A DNA stretch of 64,000 nt, taken from Pyropia haitanensis (lineage: Eukaryota > Rhodophyta > Bangiophyceae > Bangiales > Bangiaceae). The notes under the pieces are model-generated. The model was not told the DNA's origin. It saw only the letters and a program-made list of their open reading frames with translations, and ran no database searches. The position numbers and the translations under genes are program-made. Each line of letters starts with the position of its first letter. Position 1 is the first letter of the stretch. Location: assembly GCA_008729055.1 (NCBI GenBank), contig SDUX01000002.1, positions 5,359,874 to 5,423,873 of the forward strand. Reading direction: 5' to 3'. Below, piece after piece: positions 56,204 to 64,000 of this stretch.

Positions 56204-59066
56204 CCTTGAGGATGCGCGGCACGTGGCGCCCGTCATCGCACCACGACAGGGAGAACAACACAAAGTAGTCAAGGGAGGGAAGGGTGGGAGAGGGGGGAGG
56301 AAAAAGTACAGGGGCACCACGACCGACCGGGTTGGACCCGTACCCAGCAGCACAGCAACTCACGGGTGTGAGGGGTTAGATGGCGGCGATGAAGAGCACG
56401 AAGGGGCCGGCGTGTCGGGGGGTAGACGGCGGTGGACTACAAGTGGCAGCGGGAAGGGGCGGGAGGATGTCAGCGGCGGCCGTCCCCAGCCGGCGGCGGT
56501 GGACAAGATAAGCCGCGCGCGGCCGGCCAGGCGGGGAGGCGACGGCGCAGCGGCGGACGGCGCCGCAGTGCCTTCACCGTCGACGGGGGGGTGGGGCGGG
56601 CTTCCCCACGGGGGAGAGGTGGGAAGAAGGGAGCGCCCAGGAATGAGCCGCACCGCGGCTGAGCCGCCACGGTGGTCGGCCAGGTGGGCGAAGATGGCGA
56701 GCTCGCCGCAGTCCCCCCCCACCTGCCACCAGACCTCAACCACCACACCCCCCCATCATGGACGATACCCACCCCTCCTGCCCATCAACACCATCACACC
56801 TTCATGAGCGCCGCGGCGTGCATTGTCAGCCGCCGGCACGGCGCGGGAGCCGCCACCGCGTGGGCCCGACGCGGCCACCAGCGCGTGGCGGGGGGTGACA
56901 CGAGCCGCGCTGGCGCGCGGCGGGCGGACGGCAGCGGCCCCCCCCCCTCGCCACGCTGTGTTCGCACAGTTGCGTGGCCGGCTGCCGGCCGGCAGCTGCA
57001 AGCGGCCGTTGCAGACGGGGCGTCAGAGTGGGAGAGGGGGGTGTGCGGGGGGGGGGGGGCGGAGGGAGGCATGTGCGGGAGGTGGGCGACGAATTCGTGG
57101 TGGGGGTGGGAGACCGCCCTCGCGGTGACCATGCATACAGGCAAGTCCTCCGAGATGTCGTACTTGTAAAGGAATGGGTTGGCCGATGGCACGGAAGGGG
57201 TCTCTGGTGCATCCCAAAAAGAAGTGGGCCACCACGGACGACACTACACGGGCGCCTCACCCTCCGCGGGGATCCCCAGTAATCTGCTCTCACACATCCT
57301 GGTTTTGGAGTATGGGTACCGTCAGTCCGCTGCGTCGGACGCGTCACGTACAGGTACCATGCCGTGGCGCCCGGTGTAGCCGGGCTGGACAGTTGACGGC
57401 GTGCCTCGCACGGGTCTGTCTCACCCCCGTGTAAAAGAGCGTCGAGACGTATCGCCTTGTGCCACCAAACAACATTTTACAGACTCTCAAGGGCATCCAT
57501 GGCATGCTAAGGGGCAGAATACGCGCGCGCCAAGGGAATGAACTGATAAGCAAGCTACACTTGCAGCTGAGCATGGCTCTTGTCTGCTCCGCCAGGCCAT
57601 GGAGCGGAGACGTGCACAAAAGACAACTTTTTGTTGAAGCGTATTGCTCTAGTGAATGGGTAGTACCTGATAAATGCTTGGACGATGTCCCATCCAAGTA
57701 TGCCGCCACTCGAAACCTTTGCCGCGGACAGACTGGACATTAGTTGATAGCCATCATGAAGAGGTCTACGTCTCTCTTCAAGTGCTTCTATCAAGGGTTT
57801 TGTGTCCCCCGGTAGCGCACTTGGTGTAGTGAGCTCACGAGTGACACAAGGACAGGCACGACCGCTGGTTTACCCATCTTGATGCATCGCACGGACTGGT
57901 TCCCGACTGTGTCTCTTCAGTCTCTGTAGGACACAGACATAAGTGCAAGGGATCACCGGCCGAGAGCACTGTTGAACATCGGCAGCCGTCCCTTGCGAGT
58001 GCTTCCCGCGCTCGGCTCACGGGTGATGGCTCAGGCCAGTACCCTTCGGGCAAATACACGTTTGTGTTGACGACCAGGGGGGGCTACATCATTCGTCCCA
58101 TGTGCGTTCCCAGTACAATCCAGTTGGAATTCCATCCAGATGTTCCCCGCGATGAGCACCCCGCCCGACAGTCGCTCTTGCAGCGCTCGCGCGGGACTCG
58201 GCAGCTGACGAGTGGGGCCGACAGAGCCACTTTGCCGCGCTGCAACACCCCGCTCGGGCCGAGACGCGTGTGTATGAGCGCGACTTCTTCCGCTGCCCGT
58301 CTCCAGCCGGTGCCACCCCCTGCGACACTGGGGCCATGCCCACCCGCCCGTGCCGCGCACTGACATGCTCGCGGGCGGCCGCCGGCTTGCACGGGCCCGA
58401 CTGAACGCTGGCCGTCAGAACTGACGACGAGCGTTTCCTGAGGAGCGGCCTGGAAGAGGGGGAGGGGGATAGGCGGGGCGGTGCGCTGGTGGGAGAGGCA
58501 GCGGCGGTAGTTGGGCAACGTCCTGCCTGGGGCGCCCCGCCCAGCTGCTGCTTCGATTTCGCGGCGGCTGCTGTGGGTTGGAGCCGTGGGAGGTATCGGC
58601 GGGGGGAGGGGGGGGGGGGGGGGCTGTGACCGTGAAGCTGTTGCGTCGGCGGCGGCCACGCCGCGCGGTGGGCGGTGGTAGCGGGCAGGGTGGGTCGAGT
58701 CACCGCTCCCTACCGTGTTGTGCTTCAGCTCGTGGCGTGCACGGTGACCGCTCTGTTGCTCGTCGCCTGGGCGGCCTTTCTCTTAGCTTGTTTGTTAGTA
58801 TCCTTGCTGTAGTGTGGTTGGAACGGCAGTGCGTGCCGCCTGCCCCTCTCTCTTTACCCCATTCCCTGTTCCCTCGACTTGTGCTACCGGCACCGCTGCA
58901 TACTCTCTCGTTTGTCGTCTTGCCTCCTGTTGTTCCTCATCTCGTGGCGGTGTCTACGACCTGCTCTCGTCTGTGCTCCGCTCTAGGCGTGCGACCCGCG
59001 TGCTTGGCGGCGTGCCGGTCGACAGGGGTGCGCGTATTGGCGTGGGCAGACGGGCCGCTCTTTTCG
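56204..59066. other. Long intergenic region; no recognised gene
   Basis: Short open frames exist on minus at 56360-57190 (for example YKYDISEDLPVCMVTARAV at about 57090-57170) but could not be assigned or joined. Bases 57440-57800 are of ordinary composition with no hit. The open frame of the glycosyltransferase extends back to 58578. That upstream part (Leu/Pro/Ser-rich, many Cys) is considered 5' flank because ATG 59067 gives a normal type II membrane protein. Confidence 0.45.
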
Positions 59067-61523
59067 ATGGGTCGTGACCGGGGAGACAGGCCGCCGTCTC
59101 GTCGCGGTGGCGGCGACAGCTTGCGCGGCGGAGACGGCGGGCGGGGTGGAGAGGCCGGGCGGGTATCGTCGCGCCGTAGCCGTCCGACCGCCGACGCTGA
59201 TGTCGGCGACTACGCAAGCGGTGGCGGCGGCGGGGGCGGTGGCGGAGGCGGTGGCGGCCGTGGGCGGAACCTCAAAGGCAACAAGGCGGCGCCGGGCGGC
59301 GCGCTTGGCACCCACAGCCTTTCCACATGGCTGATGTTTTGGTCGGGGGCGCTGCTGCTCTTCTCCTTTTTCCAGCTCCGCGGCCAGTCGCGGCGGCTGG
59401 CCGACCCGCTGGTGCAGCTGACGCTGCCCGACCACAGCCTGGGCGAGCACATTGGGGACTTTTCGGGCCGCCTTGCGAGCTTCTCGTTTGAGATTTTCAC
59501 GGCGCCCAAGCCGTTTGTGGGGAGTGACAAGGTCAACAATGAGCGGGCCATCCGGTCGTGGCTCCGCCTGCGACCCGCGCCGCGCATCACGCTGCTGGGC
59601 AACGAGACGGGCTACGCCGAGGCTGCCGCCACGTTTGGCCTCCGCCTGGAGAATCGGGTGGACAAGAACTTTCTGGGCGTGCCACTCTTCAACTCGATGC
59701 TGAACCGAGCCAACCAGTCGACCGCCGCGGTGACGCTGATTGTCAACGGCGACATCATGCTGTTTGAGGACTTTGTGCAGACGCTGCGCAAGATCCTCTC
59801 GTCGTTTGAAAACTTCTTTGTCGTCGGCGCCCGGTACGATGTGGATTCGTTACCGACAGATGTAGCAGAGGACGACCCGACGTATGCTAGCCGGGTACGC
59901 TCGCACGTGCTGAGCGCGGGGACCCTCCACACGTACGGTGGGATGGATGTTTGGGCGTGGAACACGGGTGGCCCCAGGCTATTCGACTCGGCGATGCCGC
60001 ACTTTATTTTCGGGCGGGGCAAGTACGACAACTGGCTGACGCACGAAACGATTGCCGCTGGGCGGCGGCAGGTGGTGGACGTGTCCGAGACCTGCCTTAC
60101 CGTCCACGTGCGGCACGACTACCACCTAGTGTCGGGGGGGGCGGCCGGAGCGGTGGTGGACCCGACTGCCGCTGCCCCGGGTGTGCCGTTCGCCGCTGCT
60201 GACGGAACTATCTCAGCAGGTGTGCGCTCGATGGGTGTGGCCGGCTCTCGACGGCGTCTGCTGGGCCAGTTTTGGTCGGAGGGCAAGAAGAGCAAGTTTG
60301 AGCTCTTCATCAACATCTACCTGTCGCTTCACCACGGCACCTACACGAACCAGATTGGGAGCGTGCTGTTTGCGCCATGGAAGCTGAGCCGCTGCCTCGA
60401 GCCGACGGGCATGTGTCTGCTGAAGCGGGTGCGGCCGGGCATTTGCAACTGCGAGTTCTCTTCTTTTGTCAGCAACACCCAGACCGACCCGGTGGTCAAG
60501 AATGGCAGCCGTGTCATCCGTTGTGGCATGACGTCAGTGGAGACCAAGGAAGACTTTGTCATCCCCGTGCTGCCACCCGAGGGCGTGACTGAGCCGCCCT
60601 TTGGGCTACCACTCACGATGGAGAGTGTCATTGACAAGGTTATCCAGAACAACACGGTGGTGCTGTCGGCCCTGAACTATGGATACCGCGCCATCATGAT
60701 GAATTGGGTGTGCAACATGCGGCACCTGGGGATCAGCAACTTTGTTATCGCCGCGCTGGACCCGCGGCTGTACCGGTACGCGTACAAGCGCGGCCTGCCT
60801 GTCTACTACGAGACGACCATCTTTGAGGGACTGGACACGAAGCTGGTGGAGGACGCAGACTACGGGTCGGACCAGTTCAAGCAGCTGACAAAGATGAAGT
60901 CCCGGGTGGTGCTGCGGCTGCTCAAGTCGGGCTACAATGTGCTGTGGACGGACTGTGATATCGTCTGGTTCCGCAACCCGCTCCCATACATGCACGCGCA
61001 GCACGCGGACCTTGTCATCCAGACTAACGCGCCCGACAGCGAGCCCGCGAACGGCAAGCGGCGAATCAACTCGGGATTTTACCTGGCGCACGCCAACCCG
61101 CCCACCATCCAGCTGTTTGGAGAGATTGTCAAGTACGCGTCGCGGTCGACCATGTCAGAGCAGCCCCACTTTTGGGAGCGTGCTTGTGGCAAAGAAGGTG
61201 AGTTCCGGGTCGGTAACGACGGGTGCCAAAACTCGGGCGTCAAGACTGCTCTCTTGGACCGTCACCTCTTTCCCAATGGTGTGACCGACGGCATCTGGGA
61301 GAGCCCGCCTGGTAAGCTGATGGCGCGCTTCCCGCGCCTCTACATCCTGCACGCCAACTGGGTCAAGGGCGCGGCGGCCAAGCAGGAGCGCTTTGAACGG
61401 CATGGCTTCATCTTTTTTGACAACCAGGACGAACTATGCGTCTACCCGGCGTGGCAACCGTACAGGGACCCGGAGAGCATGCCTGCTGTAGCGGCTTCCG
61501 CGGCGGAACCCGCCCAGCGATGA
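59067..61523 (+). CDS. Two-domain Golgi-type glycosyltransferase (GT77-like C-terminal domain)
   Basis: Predicted type II membrane glycosyltransferase of 818 residues from ATG 59067 (MGRDRGDRPPSRRGGG). A basic, Gly-rich cytosolic tail is followed by one membrane segment at about residues 86-104 (STWLMFWSGALLLFSFFQL). The first lumenal domain (about 140-310) has NNERAIRSWLRLRP, PRITLLGNETGYAEAA, LFNSMLNRANQST and LIVNGDIMLFEDFVQTL, a pattern seen beside nucleotide-diphospho-sugar transferases in algae and plants. The second domain (about 530-790) is Nucleotid_trans/GT77-like: LNYGYRAIMMNWVCNMRHLG, then SRVVLRLLKSGYNVLWTDCD, with Asp629 and Asp631 as the metal/nucleotide-sugar DxD, IVWFRNPLPYM, INSGFYLAHANPPT, and the end YILHANWVKGAAAK. 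Family members transfer sugars to cell-wall glycans or glycoproteins. The sugar is unknown. Uninterrupted frame. Confidence 0.9.
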   Translation: MGRDRGDRPPSRRGGGDSLRGGDGGRGGEAGRVSSRRSRPTADADVGDYASGGGGGGGGGGGGGRGRNLKGNKAAPGGALGTHSLSTWLMFWSGALLLFSFFQLRGQSRRLADPLVQLTLPDHSLGEHIGDFSGRLASFSFEIFTAPKPFVGSDKVNNERAIRSWLRLRPAPRITLLGNETGYAEAAATFGLRLENRVDKNFLGVPLFNSMLNRANQSTAAVTLIVNGDIMLFEDFVQTLRKILSSFENFFVVGARYDVDSLPTDVAEDDPTYASRVRSHVLSAGTLHTYGGMDVWAWNTGGPRLFDSAMPHFIFGRGKYDNWLTHETIAAGRRQVVDVSETCLTVHVRHDYHLVSGGAAGAVVDPTAAAPGVPFAAADGTISAGVRSMGVAGSRRRLLGQFWSEGKKSKFELFINIYLSLHHGTYTNQIGSVLFAPWKLSRCLEPTGMCLLKRVRPGICNCEFSSFVSNTQTDPVVKNGSRVIRCGMTSVETKEDFVIPVLPPEGVTEPPFGLPLTMESVIDKVIQNNTVVLSALNYGYRAIMMNWVCNMRHLGISNFVIAALDPRLYRYAYKRGLPVYYETTIFEGLDTKLVEDADYGSDQFKQLTKMKSRVVLRLLKSGYNVLWTDCDIVWFRNPLPYMHAQHADLVIQTNAPDSEPANGKRRINSGFYLAHANPPTIQLFGEIVKYASRSTMSEQPHFWERACGKEGEFRVGNDGCQNSGVKTALLDRHLFPNGVTDGIWESPPGKLMARFPRLYILHANWVKGAAAKQERFERHGFIFFDNQDELCVYPAWQPYRDPESMPAVAASAAEPAQR

Positions 61524-62080
61524 TGGGTTGCGCAGCATCATTAGCTTCTTCTCCGGGCCCCGTACCCTCCTTTCTTTCTCGCCCGGTACTGGCGCCCCAA
61601 CGTCCTGTCACTTGTGCTCTGGCCACGACTTGAGATGGGCGGCGAGCTCTGGGCGAAGACGTACCACGCCTCGTTCGCCCGGCGAGGCGTTACCCCGTAC
61701 CCCTCCTTGGTTCGCATGGCTCCATCCTCACCGCGGACTTGCCCCACTCTCTGTTGCCATGCAGCGCGGCGGCGAACATCCATCCGAGACCTGGATGACC
61801 AGGACACGAGTGCCTGTGAACTGTGAACTGCAACGCGGCGCGGTAGAAGCGGTAGAGGAACGAACAAAAACATGACCGAGCTTGTCCCTGTGTTCCATGA
61901 CGTTCCGTTATTCATGCCTGGCACCAAGCAGCCACCTGGAGTCCGTTCCCAGTTGGACTCCCAACTTTCAAAAAGGGAGTGGCGCAAGTCACGCAGGGAA
62001 CGTCCCATTTTATTGAGAATGGACGTGTTGCGCACTGCTCACACGAGCGTTGCACGTGAAAGAGTGATAAAAGAATGGAC
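61524..62080. other. Intergenic region between glycosyltransferase and tRNA-Tyr
   Basis: 3' flank of the glycosyltransferase on the left and 3' flank of the minus-strand tRNA on the right. On minus, TTTT at 62070-62073 is a plausible RNA polymerase III terminator just after the tRNA. Nothing else recognised. Confidence 0.6.
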
Positions 62081-62179
62081 TCTCTCGAGCCGGAATCGAA
62101 CCAGCGACATTCTGATAACGGGAACATCTACAGTCAGACGCTCTGAGTTGCGCTTCCGAGCCAACTGAGCTATCGAGAG
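62081..62179 (-). tRNA. tRNA-Tyr (anticodon GTA) with anticodon-loop intron and an extra insertion in the D-loop
   Basis: On minus the acceptor stem is CTCTCGA (62173-62179) with TCGAGAG (62082-62088), and the discriminator is A at 62081. The T-arm is GCTGG-TTCGATT-CCGGC (B box GGTTCGATTCC). The anticodon stem is TCTGA/TCAGA, with loop CTGTAG, anticodon GTA at 62129-62131. An 11-nt intron (62117-62127) follows position 37, the canonical place for eukaryotic tRNA-Tyr. The D-stem is GCTC/GAGC, but its loop is 23 nt instead of about 8: AGTTGG-CTCGGAAGCGCAACTC-A. The extra ~16 nt can form its own hairpin (AGTTG with CAACT). Removing both inserts leaves 72 nt, against the usual 73, and the A box TAGCTCAGTTGG is intact. 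It may be a functional gene with a second, ectopic intron, or a defective copy. Confidence 0.9.
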
Positions 62180-62426
62180 GTGCTGCTTCCGGCACATTTT
62201 AGACATATTTGATAAACAATGTGTGTACAACACCGCACTGGCTGGACAACTGCCGTACATTCCGATACCAACGGCTTCAGCAGACGAAGGGGCAATGGAA
62301 AGCCAGACAGCCCGAACGTTTGGGATGGGGCCACTAAGTGAAGCGCAAACGATCGCGTGGCGCACGAGGTAAACAGACGAGGCAAACAAACGAGCACCTG
62401 TGGGGACCTCCCGCCTCCAGCAAACA
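62180..62426. other. Spacer between CPSF73 3' end and tRNA-Tyr 5' end
   Basis: A short spacer. The tRNA upstream sequence has no obvious motif; the internal A and B boxes should suffice for its transcription. Confidence 0.5.
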
Positions 62427-64000
62427 TCAACTCCTATCACCAGTCGCAATCGCCAGCATACCAGCGTCCCCCGCCCCATTCCCCACTCCGCCAGGCGGGA
62501 GCGGCTCCCGCTTCACCCCCGACGCCACCTTGGGCGCCGCCGTTCCCCCTCCTCCGCCAGCCCCGTCGTCTGGTATACAGTCCGCGCAGCACGGGCAGTA
62601 GTAGTCGGGGATAGGAAGGACTGCCGCTTGGATGCGACGGAGCGCCAGCCGCACCCGCTCTCGCACAACCGATGACACGGACGCGACCCCCCCCGTCGCG
62701 TGGTCCACCGTCACCGCGTGGAGGTCCACGACCAGCCGGCTAACGGTCGGCCGGCGGCGAGACAACTGGATTGGGCCAAAGCGGGCAGAGAGGAGGCGGC
62801 GGGTGACGGCGAGCGCGGCATCGACAAAGTCGTCATCGAGAAGGTGAGGGGTCCCTGCGTGGACGTGTGCAGATGGCGCGGGAGGGCGAGCCGCGAGCAC
62901 TGCTGCAGATGTCACCGCCGTCGCTGTCGCTGCCGTCGCTGCAGACGTCGCCGCGGGGACTGTCGCGTCCCCAACCGCACCGGGGGGGAGTGGAGGGTCC
63001 AAAATAGGCACCGGCTCAGCCTTTACCAACGCCTGTCCACTAACTGCTGTCGACTCGGCCGACGGCGATCCGTTCCCGGTAGGAGCGACCGCCGACACCG
63101 GCGTGCCGTCAACAGCGCGCTTGACGCCGACGACCGCCGGCGGCTGGGACGTTGCGGTGGGCGCGGAGAGGGCCATCGGTCCAGGCGCCGAGCCCGGCAC
63201 GGGCGTGTTAGGGGCTTCGATAGCCAGCGGCGCGGGTGCCTCAGCTGGACGGCCGCCACCGACACCAATGCCCCCCGCCACAGCGGCTCGAAGGACGAGC
63301 GCGGCAATCGCGTCGGCCACCATGTCCGTCGAATTGTCGGCCTGCCAGGACATGACCACTTTATGGCCCCCCGTGTCACGCTCCTCCACCAGCGTCACAG
63401 CCGAGACCACCACAATTCTGCCTACCGCAGGCGGACTCGGCGGCGACGCACCGCTAAGAGCCCCAGCAAGCTTCTCATCATCACCCCCGCCGCCACCACT
63501 GCCGCCACCGCCGCCACCACCGCCGCCGCCGCCGCTGTCAACACTGATTGACGACACCACCACGTTCTCAAACAGCTTGGCCAGCTCCCGCGCAAGCTCC
63601 CCCATGGGCACGGCAAGTGGTAAAACCAGCCGCTGTCGAATGTGCGAAAGCCCGAGGCGAGTGTAGCGCTGCAGGTCGTCGGGTGCCATCAACGTGTGCG
63701 TAAAATCCTTACGAACTATCACCCCGCTCACGCGGGTGCCGTCGGCGGGCGCGTGCTTGGGCAGCACCCCAATGGCCTTCGCGATGGTGGCACCACGAAA
63801 AGCCAGTGCCACCGTGTGCGAGTTCTTGGGCGTGAAGAGCGCAATCCGCCGCTCCGGTGGCCCCCGGTTATACCGCTGGTCAAGCGCCATCCGCAGGCGG
63901 GACATCTCCTCTGATGACCCGTGCACGAGCACGATGTTGCCCGGCTGGCACGCGTCGATGAAGGAGGATGTTTGCAAAAAGTCCGAGTGCGCCGAGAAGG
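62427..64000 (-). CDS. CPSF73-like pre-mRNA 3' end endonuclease (C-terminal part, cut by window edge)
   Basis: CPSF73 (CPSF3; yeast Ysh1) is the metallo-beta-lactamase/beta-CASP nuclease that cuts pre-mRNA before polyadenylation. The window holds the 3' part; the frame is open to the edge at 64000. It begins at the conserved FSAHSDFLQTSSFIDACQPG (the S-A-H-T/S-D metal-binding motif), then NIVLVHGSSEEMSRLRMALD, IALFTPKNSHTVALAFRG, ATIAKAIGVLP and GTRVSGVIVRKDFTHTLMAP. The CPSF73 C-terminal domain follows (VVMSWQADNSTDMVADAIAA). Acidic and Ala/Pro-rich spacers and a Gly run (63490-63535) enlarge the tail. Near the end (about 62560-62610) a Cys cluster YYCPCCADCIPDDG is unlike animal CPSF73. Stop TGA at 62427-62429. 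The first metal-binding motifs lie outside the window. Confidence 0.93.
   Translation of the reverse strand, partial: FSAHSDFLQTSSFIDACQPGNIVLVHGSSEEMSRLRMALDQRYNRGPPERRIALFTPKNSHTVALAFRGATIAKAIGVLPKHAPADGTRVSGVIVRKDFTHTLMAPDDLQRYTRLGLSHIRQRLVLPLAVPMGELARELAKLFENVVVSSISVDSGGGGGGGGGGGSGGGGGDDEKLAGALSGASPPSPPAVGRIVVVSAVTLVEERDTGGHKVVMSWQADNSTDMVADAIAALVLRAAVAGGIGVGGGRPAEAPAPLAIEAPNTPVPGSAPGPMALSAPTATSQPPAVVGVKRAVDGTPVSAVAPTGNGSPSAESTAVSGQALVKAEPVPILDPPLPPGAVGDATVPAATSAATAATATAVTSAAVLAARPPAPSAHVHAGTPHLLDDDFVDAALAVTRRLLSARFGPIQLSRRRPTVSRLVVDLHAVTVDHATGGVASVSSVVRERVRLALRRIQAAVLPIPDYYCPCCADCIPDDGAGGGGGTAAPKVASGVKREPLPPGGVGNGAGDAGMLAIATGDRS

Noticed and set aside
58578..59066. N-terminal extension of the glycosyltransferase
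   Set aside because: The frame is open, but the sequence is not conserved-looking. ATG 59067 gives a proper type II topology with a single membrane segment.

Overview
This is a nuclear genome window from a eukaryote. The evidence is spliced genes with GT-AG introns, a tRNA-Tyr with a canonical anticodon-loop intron, and eukaryote-only proteins: 14-3-3, ribosomal protein S13, CPSF73, nicastrin, a bZIP factor and an EAF-type elongation factor. A DUF1995 protein with a transit-peptide-like N-terminus and a plant/fungal-type chorismate mutase point to a photosynthetic protist. Extreme GC content, proteins full of Ala/Gly/Pro runs, few introns that sit at the 5' end, and an apparent extra tRNA intron in the D-arm would all fit a red alga of the Bangiophyceae kind. 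That placement is an inference and was not tested.

Layout. 0-5 kb: 14-3-3 copy A and chorismate mutase, both on minus. 6.6-10 kb: a long Ala/Pro-rich coding region on plus. 11.3-15.3 kb: SPOUT1/C9orf114-like RNA methyltransferase (plus), RPS13 (minus) and the DUF1995 protein (plus); the last two share a 500 bp divergent intergenic region. 17.9-19.2 kb: bZIP factor. 20-23.5 kb: one possible small gene, then GT-rich repeats. 24-25.2 kb: secreted CAP/SCP protein (minus). 28-29.3 kb: 14-3-3 copy B (plus), in inverted orientation to copy A. 30.2-30.8 kb: unknown 191-residue protein (minus). 32.4-38.1 kb: a coiled-coil protein, possibly augmin subunit 5 (minus), divergent from nicastrin (plus). 41.9-44.7 kb: Gly/Ser-rich protein with many SP/TP sites (plus). 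45.6-47.5 kb: EAF homologue (minus). 47.5-53.8 kb: gene-poor, partly AT-richer. 53.8-56.2 kb: secreted collagen-like protein (plus) and secreted Cys-rich knottin-like protein (minus). 59.1-61.5 kb: two-domain Golgi-type glycosyltransferase (plus). 62.1 kb: tRNA-Tyr (minus). 62.4 kb to the edge: 3' part of CPSF73 (minus).

The genes do not form an operon or one pathway. Several belong to core transcription and RNA processing (CPSF73, EAF, SPOUT1, RPS13, tRNA-Tyr). Others serve the cell surface or secretory pathway (nicastrin, CAP protein, collagen-like protein, knottin-like protein, glycosyltransferase).

The main caution is that GC-rich triplet repeats leave almost no stop codons in any frame, so very long ORFs here are often meaningless. 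The convincing coding sequences often change frame exactly at long G or C homopolymers, usually as if one base were missing. This suggests systematic homopolymer undercalling in the assembly. CDS spans below that cross such runs are marked.
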